From Martinezella lusitana (lineage in GTDB: Bacteria; Pseudomonadota; Alphaproteobacteria; Rhizobiales; Rhizobiaceae), in the NCBI RefSeq assembly GCF_010668395.1, contig NZ_WUEY01000004.1, positions 496,001 through 560,000 of the forward strand: a DNA stretch of 64,000 nt, given 5' to 3'. Positions 54,999 to 63,286 of this stretch are shown piece by piece. The position numbers and the translations under genes are program-made. Numbering within the stretch: position 1 is the stretch's first letter; each line of letters begins with the position of its first letter. The notes under the pieces are model-generated. The model was not told where the DNA came from, made no database searches, and saw only the letters and a program-made list of their open reading frames with translations.

Positions 54999-55208
54999 TC
55001 AGTAATGCGGCGGCTTCGTAATGGCTGGCGCGTCGAGCGACTGCTCCTCCAGCGTCAGGAAGCGCTCCGTCAGCCGATCGAGCTTCTGGCGGGTCTGCTC
55101 GACGACCTTCCATTGCTCCGCGAGCTGGTCGGACAGTTCCTCGATGGTCTTCGCCTGATGGGCGACCGTTTCCTCGAGTTTGATGATGCGGCTCTGTTCG
55201 TCTGACAT
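54999..55208 (-). CDS. slyX: SlyX family coiled-coil protein
   Basis: 69 residues, nearly all one charged helix with heptad leucines/isoleucines (RIIKLEETVAHQAKTIEELSDQLAEQWKVVEQTRQKLDRLTERFLTLEEQ), ending in the family's APAITKPPHY. Function of SlyX unknown. ATG 55208 follows GAAAGGGATC. Stands alone, upstream of msrA on the same strand. Confidence 0.92.
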   Translation of the reverse strand: MSDEQSRIIKLEETVAHQAKTIEELSDQLAEQWKVVEQTRQKLDRLTERFLTLEEQSLDAPAITKPPHY

Positions 55209-55303
55209 ATCTGATCCCTTTCGCAACGATCTATAACACCGGGGCCGCCGCGTACAGTGCTCCCGCTCGGCGTGAAGCGGACGCCGGCGCCGTTTGACGG
55301 CGA

Positions 55304-55322
55304 TGTGACAAAACTGAAAAAC
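55304..55322. promoter_or_regulatory. Weak PhoB-box-like sequence
   Basis: TGTGACAAAACTGAAAAA has the two half-sites, spaced as in rhizobial PHO boxes (TGTCA-like, four A/T, CTG-like), but each half deviates. It lies 117 bases ahead of the phosphodiesterase/ABC operon, which would fit phosphate-starvation control. Low confidence: by-eye match only. Confidence 0.2.
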
Positions 55323-55438
55323 AGCTGAAAAGACCCGTTACCTAACTGACATGGGGGCCTTCTAAAGAAAGCGCAGAGACGCGCCGGTTGAAGGCAATCC
55401 CTTTGGCGCACCCTTTCTGAAGACTTCGGAGAAGCGCC

Positions 55439-56275
55439 TTGAAGATCATCCAGATCACCGACACCCATTTGAGCCCCAACAAGCCGCATTTCAACGGCAA
55501 CTGGGAACCGCTGGCGAAATGGATCGAGGCAAGTGGCGCCGACCTCGTCGTCCATACCGGCGACTTGAGCGTCGATGGCGCCGACAAGGACGAAGATCTG
55601 ATCTTCTCCATGGAGATGATGCGGCAGGTTTCCGTGCCGATGCTGATCGTGCCCGGCAACCACGATGTCGGCCACCTGCCCGGTTCCCATCAACCCGTCA
55701 ATCCCGAGCGGCTGGACCGCTGGCGCCGGCTCGTCGGCCCGGATTACTGGGCGAAGGATGTCGACAACTGGCGGCTGATCGGCCTCAACAGCCTGCTGAT
55801 GGGCTTCGAGGATGCCGAGGAGCAGAAGCAGTTCGACTGGCTGCAGCATATGCTCGAAAGCCGTGGCGACCGCCGCGTGGCCCTGTTCGCCCACAAGCCG
55901 CTGTTCGTCGATGCGCCCGACGAGGGCGATACCGGTTACTGGAGCGTGCGCCCGGCACAGCGCCGCCGGCTCTATGATCTGATCTCGGCCCATGACGTCG
56001 CCCTGTTCGGCAGCGGCCATCTGCACTGGACCTGGGAAGGCCGCTTCAACGACACCAACCTGGTCTGGGCACCGCCCGGCGCCTTCATCCTCGACAAGAT
56101 GGAACGCGAAATGCCGGGCGAACGGCTGATCGGCGCCGCCGTCCACGCGCTTGGCGAGAACGCATCGACCGAAATCGTCGCCGTTCCCGGCATGACCGCC
56201 TACTTCCTCGACGACGTCGTGATGGAAGTCTATCCGCTGGCCGCCCCGAAGCTCCAGAAGGAGTCGACCGAATGA
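55439..56275 (+). CDS. Class III phosphodiesterase (Icc/GpdQ-like)
   Basis: 278-residue calcineurin-like metallophosphoesterase: ITDTHLSP, VVHTGDLSVDG, VPGNHDVGHLPG, ALFAHKPLFVD, and GSGHLHWTWEG place it in the Icc/GpdQ group, which cleaves cyclic nucleotides or glycerophosphodiesters. TTG start after GGAGAAGC. Its stop overlaps the ATPase gene start (ATGA), so it is translationally tied to a ugp-like ABC importer. By context the likeliest substrate is an imported glycerophosphodiester, giving glycerol-3-phosphate; this is inference. It has no signal peptide, so it acts in the cytoplasm. Confidence 0.85.
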   Translation: MKIIQITDTHLSPNKPHFNGNWEPLAKWIEASGADLVVHTGDLSVDGADKDEDLIFSMEMMRQVSVPMLIVPGNHDVGHLPGSHQPVNPERLDRWRRLVGPDYWAKDVDNWRLIGLNSLLMGFEDAEEQKQFDWLQHMLESRGDRRVALFAHKPLFVDAPDEGDTGYWSVRPAQRRRLYDLISAHDVALFGSGHLHWTWEGRFNDTNLVWAPPGAFILDKMEREMPGERLIGAAVHALGENASTEIVAVPGMTAYFLDDVVMEVYPLAAPKLQKESTE

Positions 56276-57435
56276 GCGCACTCTCGCTTCGCGGCATCGC
56301 CAAATCCTTCGGCGGCAACGCCATCCTCAAGGGTGTCGATCTCGACGTCGAGCCCGGCGAATTCATCGCCCTCGTCGGCCCGTCCGGCTGCGGCAAGAGC
56401 ACGCTGCTGCGCATCCTCGCAGGACTCGACCATGCCGACAGCGGCGAAATCATCCTCGGCGGCAACGACGTTTCCGGCGTTGCGGCGGCAGACCGCAACA
56501 TCGCCATGGTCTTCCAGTCCTACGCGCTCTATCCGCATCTGACGGCCTCGGAAAACATCGCCGTGCCGCTCGCCATGCGCCGGCTGACGCGCACGCAGCG
56601 CCTGCCCTTCATCGGCTCGCTGATCCCCGGCCAGCGCGCGGCGCGCTCCGGTATCATCCGCGACGTCCGCGAAATGGCGGTCTCGTTGAAGATCGACCAC
56701 CTGCTCGACCGCAAGCCCGGCCAGATGTCCGGCGGCCAGCGCCAGCGCGTGGCGCTCGCCCGCGCCATGGTCCGCCGCCCCGCCGTCTTCCTCATGGACG
56801 AGCCGCTTTCCAATCTCGACGCCAATCTGCGCGTCCATGCCCGCGGCGAGATCGTCGACCTGCATCGCCGCGCCGGCGTTCCCACGGTCTACGTCACCCA
56901 CGACCAGGCCGAGGCCCTGTCGATGGCCGATCGCGTCGCCGTGATGATCGGCGGGCAGTTGCTGCAGCTCGCCTCGCCGCAGACGATCTATGACGATCCC
57001 TCGCATATCGAGGTCGCCCGCTTCGTCGGCCAGCCGCGCATCAACCTTCTGCCGGCGCTGGCCGAAAACGGCGTCGTCGCCTTCGGCGGCATCCGGCTCG
57101 CGCTGGAAGACGGCAGCTTTGCCGGCAACACCATCACGCTCGGCATCCGCCCGGAATTCGTGACGCTCGCCCAGGGCCGGCAGGATGCGCTCGCAGCCCG
57201 CATCGAGCGAATGGAATTCCTAGGCTCCGAAGTCATCCTCCATGCCAGGCTCGACGCCATCGGCGAGACCATGATCGTCAAGCTCACCCCCGCCGAGGCC
57301 GCCGGCCTCTCGGCGGGCACGCCCGTCGCGCTGACGCTTGCGCCGGAGCAGGCCATGGTCTTTGCCGAGGACGGCCGCCGCCTGCGCACCGTTCCGCTCA
57401 CCGTGGACGCCACGCGGGAGAAGGCGCATGGCTAG
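56272..57435 (+). CDS. Ugp-like ABC transporter ATP-binding protein
   Basis: 387 residues. Walker [14 protein letters not shown]-loop [12 protein letters not shown], signature [15 protein letters not shown], Walker [15 protein letters not shown]-loop YVTHDQAEALSM. Between the Q-loop and signature lies a stretch about 20 residues longer than in MalK/UgpC (RRLTRTQRLPFIGSLIPGQR and on, about 103-128). A C-terminal regulatory domain follows (LGIRPEFVTL). Overlaps both neighbours. UgpC-like rather than MalK-like by its operon partners. Confidence 0.9.
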   Translation: MSALSLRGIAKSFGGNAILKGVDLDVEPGEFIALVGPSGCGKSTLLRILAGLDHADSGEIILGGNDVSGVAAADRNIAMVFQSYALYPHLTASENIAVPLAMRRLTRTQRLPFIGSLIPGQRAARSGIIRDVREMAVSLKIDHLLDRKPGQMSGGQRQRVALARAMVRRPAVFLMDEPLSNLDANLRVHARGEIVDLHRRAGVPTVYVTHDQAEALSMADRVAVMIGGQLLQLASPQTIYDDPSHIEVARFVGQPRINLLPALAENGVVAFGGIRLALEDGSFAGNTITLGIRPEFVTLAQGRQDALAARIERMEFLGSEVILHARLDAIGETMIVKLTPAEAAGLSAGTPVALTLAPEQAMVFAEDGRRLRTVPLTVDATREKAHG

Positions 57436-58351
57436 CATTGCCGCCACATCCCTGCCGATGCGGGCGGCGGCGGCACGCGAGCGCGGCGAAGCCCGCACGG
57501 CGCTGCTGTTCGCCCTGCCCGCCATCGTTCTCATCGTGCTGTTCATCCTGGTGCCGATCGTCGCCGTCGTCGTGCTCGGCTTCACGGATTTCCAGCTTGG
57601 CGACAACAGCCTGCGCTTCGTCGCCTTCGAAAACTATGCGCATCTGCTGAAAGACCGCACCTTTCTGAAATCGCTGTGGAACACGACGGTCTATACGGCA
57701 ATCGTCGCACCCGTCTCGATCGTGCTCGGCCTCGGCGTCGCATTGCTGATCGAGAGCGAGGGCATCGGCCGCAGCTTCTTCCGCACCGCCTACTTCCTGC
57801 CCGTCGCCTCGCTGATCGTGGCGATGGCGACCGTCTGGCAATATCTCTTCCATCCCACCATCGGCCCGATCAACGCGCTTCTGGCGGAAATCGGCGTGCG
57901 CGGCCCGAACTGGCTCGGCTCCTCGGCGACGGCCCTTTATAGCCTGTCGATCATCGGCGTCTGGCAGTCGGTCGGCTTCAACATGGTGCTGTTTCTGGCC
58001 GGCCTCACCGCCATCCCGCGCGAGCTCTATGCCGCTGCCGAAGTGGATGGCGCAAAATCGGCATTCGACCGCTTCTGGCTCGTCACCTGGCCGATGCTCG
58101 GGCCGACGACGCTCTTCGTCACCACGATCAGCATCATCAACGCCGTGAAGGTCTTCGACACCGTCAAGGCATTGACCGACGGCGGCCCGAACCATGCTTC
58201 CGAAGTCCTGCTCTTCACCATCTACCAGGAAGGCTTCGTCTATCTGCGGGTCGGCTATGCCTCGGCGATGACCACGGTGTTTCTCGCCATCCTTGTGGTG
58301 CTGACCTTCCTGCAATATCGCGTCCAGGACCGGCAGGTGCACTACACATGA
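57428..58351 (+). CDS. Ugp-like ABC transporter permease (UgpA type)
   Basis: 307 residues, six transmembrane segments (LLFALPAIVLIVLFILVPIVAVVVLGF; VAPVSIVLGLGVALLIE; LIVAMATVWQYLF). EAA loop: AAAEVDGAKSAFDRFWLVTWPMLGP. Starts eight bases before the ATPase stop. A short cytoplasmic N-terminal tail rich in Ala/Arg precedes TM1. Pairs with the next permease. Confidence 0.92.
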   Translation: MASIAATSLPMRAAAARERGEARTALLFALPAIVLIVLFILVPIVAVVVLGFTDFQLGDNSLRFVAFENYAHLLKDRTFLKSLWNTTVYTAIVAPVSIVLGLGVALLIESEGIGRSFFRTAYFLPVASLIVAMATVWQYLFHPTIGPINALLAEIGVRGPNWLGSSATALYSLSIIGVWQSVGFNMVLFLAGLTAIPRELYAAAEVDGAKSAFDRFWLVTWPMLGPTTLFVTTISIINAVKVFDTVKALTDGGPNHASEVLLFTIYQEGFVYLRVGYASAMTTVFLAILVVLTFLQYRVQDRQVHYT

Positions 58352-59184
58352 CCTCCACAGGCTTCACTCCCGGCCGCATCCTGCGCCTCTCCCTGCTGAT
58401 CCTCGGCTCGCTCGTCTTCCTGGCGCCCTACATCTTCATGATCTCGACGGCCGGCAAGGCGCAGGACGATATCTTCACCTCGGCGCTGAAGCTGATCCCG
58501 ACGCATTTCTTCTACGTCGAGAACATCACCAAGGCGCTGAGCAAGGTGTCGATGGGCACGCTGCTGTTCAACGGCGTCGTCGTCTGCGGCCTGATCTTCT
58601 TCTTCCAGGTGCTGATCGCCATTCCCTGCGCCTATGCCATGGCCAAGCTGAAGTTCCCGGCCGCGCGCACCATGATGGTGCTGGTCATGCTCGGCCTGCT
58701 GATCCCGATCCACGCGACGGCGCTGCCGCTCTATGTCGGCTTCAACAGCCTGTCGCTCCTGAACAGCTACACGGCCCTGGTCGCGCCCTTCTCGATCTCG
58801 GTCTTCGCGATCTTCATGTTCCTGCAGTTCTTCCGTGCCATGCCGGACGATCTGATCCACGCCGCCCGCCTCGACGGCATGTCGGAACTCGGCATCGTCG
58901 CCCGCGTCATCGTGCCGAATGCGTGGCCGGCAGTCACGGCCTTCGCGATCTTCTCGGTCGTCGCGCACTGGAACGACCTCTACTGGCCGCTGATCGTCAT
59001 CAGCAAGCAGGACTACGCCACGCCGCCGCTGGGCCTCATGTATTTCCGCGCCGCCGAAGCCGGCGACGACTACGGCGCGCTCATGGCGGCGACCCTCATC
59101 ATCACCCTTCCCCTCGTCGTCGCATTCCTTCTGGCACAGAAGCGTTTCGTCGAGGGCATCACCATGACCGGTCTCAAGGGCTGA
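58348..59184 (+). CDS. Ugp-like ABC transporter permease (UgpE type)
   Basis: 278 residues. LSLLILGSLVFLAPYIFMIST opens the first helix; EAA-like loop HAARLDGMSELGIVARVIVPNAWPA; C-terminus KRFVEGITMTGLKG as in UgpE/MalG. The start overlaps the previous stop by four bases (ATGA). The protein completes the six-plus-six helix channel. Confidence 0.92.
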   Translation: MTSTGFTPGRILRLSLLILGSLVFLAPYIFMISTAGKAQDDIFTSALKLIPTHFFYVENITKALSKVSMGTLLFNGVVVCGLIFFFQVLIAIPCAYAMAKLKFPAARTMMVLVMLGLLIPIHATALPLYVGFNSLSLLNSYTALVAPFSISVFAIFMFLQFFRAMPDDLIHAARLDGMSELGIVARVIVPNAWPAVTAFAIFSVVAHWNDLYWPLIVISKQDYATPPLGLMYFRAAEAGDDYGALMAATLIITLPLVVAFLLAQKRFVEGITMTGLKG

Positions 59185-59216
59185 CCGGTTCGAAATTTGA
59201 AAACGGAGAACGAGCG

Positions 59217-60482
59217 ATGAAGCATATCACCCAGATTCTCGCCGCCGCGGCCATTTCGATGGTCGTGTCGGTCCCGGCCTATGCCGAAACCACCCTGACG
59301 GTTCACTATCCCATGCCGGGCTTCTTCAAGGACGTGATGGACACGATCTCGAAGAAGTTCATGGAACAGAATCCCGACATCAAGATCCAGTTCGCCGCCC
59401 CTTCGGCCACCTATGAGGAAGGCATCCAGACCATCCTTCGCCAGGCCGGCACCAGCGAGATGCCCGATGTCACCTTCATCGGCCTCAACCGCCTGCGCAT
59501 GATGGACGAGCGCAATGTCGCCGTCGATCTCGGACCGCTCGTCCAGAAGGACGGCAACATGGCCGAGCAGGGCTTCTCCGACACCATCCTCAAGCTCGCC
59601 CAGGTCAAGGGCAAGCAGGTCGGCCTCGCCTTCGCGACCTCGAACCCGATCATGTATTACAATGCCGACCTGGTGAAGGCTGCCGGCGGCGACCCGGACA
59701 ACCCGCCGAAGACCTGGGACGAAGTCCTAACGCTCGCCGGCAAGATCAAGGCGCTCGGCAACGGCGTCGACGGCATCGACTTCCGCTGGCAGGGTGACGA
59801 CTGGATGTTCTCCGCCCTCCTCTTCGGCGCCGGCGGCAAGATGCTGAGCGACGATGAGACCAAGGTTGCCTTCAACAGCCCCGAGGGACAGAAGGCCGTC
59901 GACATGATCGAGCGCATGGTCAAGGAAGGCGGCATGCCGGTCTTCACCAAGGCTGCCGGCGAACAGGCCTTCGCGGCCGGCAAGGTCGGCTTCGAATTCC
60001 AGACCACCGGCGCGCTCATCAACACCATCAAGAATGTCGGCACCAAGTTCGACCTGCGCACCGCGAAGATCCCGCTGATCGATCCGGTCAACGGCCGCCT
60101 TCCCACGGGCGGCAACGCTGTCGTCATCCTGACGCATGACCCCGTCAAGGAAGACGCCGCCTGGAAGTTCGCCAAATTCGCCGCCGGCCCCTACGGCGCA
60201 TCGGTCGTCGTTCCCGGCACCGGCTACGTTCCGAACAACGAACTCGCCGCCAAGTCTTCGGAATATCTCGGCGACTTCTACAAGAAGAACCCGCTGTTCC
60301 AGGCCAGCCTCAACCAGATGTCGGTGATGATCCCCTGGTATGCCTTCCCCGGTGCCAACGGCGTCAGGGTTACGCAGACCATCGTCGACAACCTCTCGCG
60401 CATCGTCGACGGCTCGGCCACGCCGAAGGAAGCCCTCGATGACGCCGCTGCCGACGTCGAAGGGATGCTGCCGCGCAGCTGA
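59217..60482 (+). CDS. UgpB-like periplasmic solute-binding protein
   Basis: 421 residues with a Sec signal (ITQILAAAAISMVVSVPAYA, cleaved after AYA). It is last in its operon, unlike most binding proteins. Internal motifs track UgpB: NPIMYYNADLVKAAGGDP followed by NPPKTWDE, a FYKKNPLFQASLNQM region and the C-terminal pattern PWYAFPGANGVRV...DGSATPKEALDDA. This supports a glycerophosphate or glycerophosphodiester ligand, consistent with the phosphodiesterase in the same operon. An RBS (GGAGAACG) stands ahead of ATG 59217. Confidence 0.9.
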   Translation: MKHITQILAAAAISMVVSVPAYAETTLTVHYPMPGFFKDVMDTISKKFMEQNPDIKIQFAAPSATYEEGIQTILRQAGTSEMPDVTFIGLNRLRMMDERNVAVDLGPLVQKDGNMAEQGFSDTILKLAQVKGKQVGLAFATSNPIMYYNADLVKAAGGDPDNPPKTWDEVLTLAGKIKALGNGVDGIDFRWQGDDWMFSALLFGAGGKMLSDDETKVAFNSPEGQKAVDMIERMVKEGGMPVFTKAAGEQAFAAGKVGFEFQTTGALINTIKNVGTKFDLRTAKIPLIDPVNGRLPTGGNAVVILTHDPVKEDAAWKFAKFAAGPYGASVVVPGTGYVPNNELAAKSSEYLGDFYKKNPLFQASLNQMSVMIPWYAFPGANGVRVTQTIVDNLSRIVDGSATPKEALDDAAADVEGMLPRS

Positions 60483-60552
60483 TCTTTCGGCCGGCTTGAA
60501 AACATCGCGCCGCCTTCCTCGGGGAGGCGGCGTTTGCGTGTGCAGCGATGCG

Positions 60553-61536
60553 TCAGGACTGGATCGTGAGATTGCGCACCGTTCCGCCTGCACGCAGCCG
60601 GTAGGGCACGGTCAGGTGGCGCGGCGGCGCGGCATTTTCCGCCATGTCGAGCAGCAGCGAGGCCGCCGCCGCCCCCATGGTCCCATCCGGTATCTCGACC
60701 GTCGTCAGGGAAACCTCGGCCAGAAAGCCGAGCGAAATGCCGTCGAAGCCGGCGACCGAGATATCGCGCGGGATCGAAAGCCCCTGACGTCGGAGCGCCC
60801 CCATGACACCAAGCGCCAGAAGATCGTTGGAGGCGATGATCGCCGTCGGGCGCAGACGCGACACCGCATCCGAAAGATCGAGCTGCTCCAGGCTGCTGAC
60901 GAAGGAAATCTCCAGCGCATCGAGAGGCGGCTGCCCCGCCGCTTCCATGGCCCTGACATAGCCGAGATAGCGTAGCTTCGCCCGATCCGATGCCGAGAAA
61001 TGGCCTGATATGAACAGGATGCGGCTATGCCCCTTGTGCAGGAGATGATCGGCCAGATCCCGCCCCGCGCCGAAATTGTCGGTCGCGACGGCAGCGGTGA
61101 AGCGCGTGGTCGGCAGGTTGCCGAGCAGCACGGTCGGCGGCAGCGCGGAGGACAGGGCCAGGCTGCGTTCGGGGTCGCAGACGGTGAGGATGAGGCCGGT
61201 CGGCTGCTGCTGCAGCAGGGAAGCGACGGCATCGGCTTCCTGCGCCGGATCGTAGTTCGACTGCGCGATCAGCACGCTGTGACCGGCATGGAGCGCCCTG
61301 TTCTGGATGCTGGAGAGCGAAGCCGCAAAGACCGGATTGGTGATGCTGGGAATGAGCACGCCGATCGCCGGCCGCGCCTGGCCGTTGCGGCTGCCGGCCC
61401 GATAGCCGAGCTCCGCCGCCGCCCGGCGCACGCGCCGCACCATCTCGTCGCTCACCGGGCCGTTGCGGTTCAGCACCCGGCTGGCGGTCGCGACCGAGCA
61501 ACCGGCACGAAAAGCGACCTGCTGGAGCGTCGACAT
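60553..61536 (-). CDS. LacI-family transcriptional regulator
   Basis: 327 residues. N-terminal HTH and hinge TLQQVAFRAGCSVATASRVLNRNGPVSDEMVRRVRRAAAELGYR, then the periplasmic-binding-protein-like effector domain (IGVLIPSITNPVFAASLSSI, IASNDLLALGVMGALRRQG, SVAGFDGISLG). It converges with the ugp-like operon (ends 60482) and is divergent from the YWTD protein gene, 264 bases away. Either could be its target; the divergent arrangement favours the latter. Start ATG 61536. Confidence 0.92.
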   Translation of the reverse strand: MSTLQQVAFRAGCSVATASRVLNRNGPVSDEMVRRVRRAAAELGYRAGSRNGQARPAIGVLIPSITNPVFAASLSSIQNRALHAGHSVLIAQSNYDPAQEADAVASLLQQQPTGLILTVCDPERSLALSSALPPTVLLGNLPTTRFTAAVATDNFGAGRDLADHLLHKGHSRILFISGHFSASDRAKLRYLGYVRAMEAAGQPPLDALEISFVSSLEQLDLSDAVSRLRPTAIIASNDLLALGVMGALRRQGLSIPRDISVAGFDGISLGFLAEVSLTTVEIPDGTMGAAAASLLLDMAENAAPPRHLTVPYRLRAGGTVRNLTIQS

Positions 61537-61800
61537 GATATCAAGCACCTCCGGCTTCGGATTTCGGCCCAGGGCCGATATGTCCGCAAGGATTGACCCA
61601 AAGGGCCTGGCGCGGATTTATATCAAGCGGATGACAGTTATTTGACGATGCCTTGTTCCGTCCGAGACAACTGCGCTCTTGATCTTTGCTGCAACGCAAC
61701 AGATCATCGTCATGATCCCAGGCGAATGATGCTGTCATCAACCGATGTCATGATGGCCGCGCTGTGATCCGCAGATCCGACCCTTTGAAAGGACGCTCTC

Positions 61801-62721
61801 ATGTCTGAAGCAGAAGCACGGACGCCTGCCACCTCCGCCGACAAGACCGAAAGGCTGTTCTTCCTCGATATCAACGACGGACGAATTCTTTCCTCTGCCA
61901 TCGACGGCACCGATCTCAAGCTCATCGTCCAGCGCTCGGGCCGCAGCCCGGACGGCATTCTCGTCGACAGCGAGAACGGCTGGATCTACTGGACGGAGAT
62001 GGGCAACGACTACAACGCCCATGACGGCTCGATCGAGCGCATGGACCTCGACGGCGGCAATCATGTCACGCTGATCCCGCCGGGCAGCACGCTGGTCACG
62101 CCGAAGCAGATCCAGCTCGACCGCGACAACGGCAAGCTCTACTGGTGCGACCGCGAAGGCATGCGCGTCATGCGCGCCAATATCGACGGCAGCGATATCG
62201 AAACCCTGGTGCAGAACGGCGACAGTCCGTCAGACAGCGCCGATATCGAACGCTGGTGCGTCGGCATCGCCCTCGACCTGCCGCTCGGACAAATCTACTG
62301 GACCCAGAAGGGACCGCCGGATGCCGGCCTCGGCCGCATCCTTCGCGCCGGCATCGACATACCGGCGGGCGAAACCGCAACGAACCGCGGCGACATCGAA
62401 ACATTGCTCGACAAGCTGCCTGAGCCGATCGATCTCGAACTGGATCTGGCCACCCGCACGATCTACTGGACCGACCGCGGCAATCTCCCGCGTGGCAACA
62501 CCGTCAATCGCGCCCAGATGGACGATATCGCCGCAACCTCGGACGTCGTTCTCGAAGGCCTCGACGAAGGCATCGGCCTGTCGCTCGATCTGCCCAACAA
62601 TCGCATGTTCTTCACCGATATCGGCGGCAATCTCTATTCCGCGAGCCTCGACGGTTCGAGCGAACGGGAACTCCTGCACCATGCCGGCTCGTTCACCGGC
62701 ATCGTCTACGCCGAAATCTGA
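61801..62721 (+). CDS. YWTD-repeat beta-propeller protein
   Basis: 306 residues, cytoplasmic (no signal peptide). Repeats about 40-50 residues apart each end in the LDL-receptor-type strand: WIYWTEMG, LYWCDREG, IYWTQKG, IYWTDRGN and FFTDIGG, each preceded by a DG or DL...G turn. Together they are enough for a six-blade propeller. In eukaryotes such propellers bind ligands; bacterial single-domain members are of unknown function, some sugar-lactone-hydrolase-like. The gene stands alone, divergent from a LacI regulator, with a strong GAAAGGACG ribosome site. Confidence 0.8.
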   Translation: MSEAEARTPATSADKTERLFFLDINDGRILSSAIDGTDLKLIVQRSGRSPDGILVDSENGWIYWTEMGNDYNAHDGSIERMDLDGGNHVTLIPPGSTLVTPKQIQLDRDNGKLYWCDREGMRVMRANIDGSDIETLVQNGDSPSDSADIERWCVGIALDLPLGQIYWTQKGPPDAGLGRILRAGIDIPAGETATNRGDIETLLDKLPEPIDLELDLATRTIYWTDRGNLPRGNTVNRAQMDDIAATSDVVLEGLDEGIGLSLDLPNNRMFFTDIGGNLYSASLDGSSERELLHHAGSFTGIVYAEI

Positions 62722-62756
62722 ACGCTGAGATCGTGGGCGCGCGGACAAAAGCGCGC

Positions 62757-63212
62757 CTACGAGCCGTCCTCCTCGGCAACCATCCGGTCGAGATTCTGGT
62801 TCAGCCGGCGCATGAGTTGAACCAGCGTTTGAACTTCATCGGCACTGAAGCCCGCGAGAACCGCCTCGCGCCCCTCTTCCAGGGCCTGACGCGCGGTCGG
62901 AAGCCTGGCAATCGCCGCATCGGTCAGGGATATGAGGCTGCTGCGCCCATCCGCCGGATCGGGCGTGCGCCGGATCAGCCCGTCGCGCTCCATGCGCGCC
63001 AGCATCTGCGCCATCGACGGCTGCTCGATCTTCGCAAACTTCGCCAGATCCTTCTGTGACATCTGCGCCCCGTTCCGAAGCAGATACAGCACCGGCAGCT
63101 GGCCGATGCTGAAGCCAAGCGCCTTCACCCGCCGCTCACCGAGACGCGAAAAGGCGCGGGACGCCATGTTGATGAGCGGCGCCGGCGTATCGAACAAATC
63201 CCAATCCGTCAT
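62757..63212 (-). CDS. MarR-family repressor
   Basis: 151 residues. Winged helix MSQKDLAKFAKIEQPSMAQMLARMERDGLIRRTPDPADGRSSLISLTDAA, with the conserved arginine and DGR wing tip. Flanking helices form the dimer. Divergent from the FAD monooxygenase gene. Two identical palindromes in the 74 bases between them are its probable operators (63228-63261). A phenolic or antibiotic-like inducer is typical of the family. Confidence 0.93.
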   Translation of the reverse strand: MTDWDLFDTPAPLINMASRAFSRLGERRVKALGFSIGQLPVLYLLRNGAQMSQKDLAKFAKIEQPSMAQMLARMERDGLIRRTPDPADGRSSLISLTDAAIARLPTARQALEEGREAVLAGFSADEVQTLVQLMRRLNQNLDRMVAEEDGS

Positions 63213-63226
63213 TTCCCCACCACTTG

Positions 63227-63261
63227 CATAGGTACCTATGTTGATTTATATAGGTACCTAT
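63227..63261. promoter_or_regulatory. Tandem MarR operators
   Basis: The 12-bp palindrome ATAGGTACCTAT occurs twice, at 63228-63239 (extended to 14 bp by flanking C/G) and 63250-63261, centres 22 bases apart, or two helical turns. They lie between the divergent marR and monooxygenase genes. Two dimers bound on one face would silence both promoters. Confidence 0.8.
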
Positions 63262-63286
63262 GTACGAAATTGCGAGAACCCTGTCC

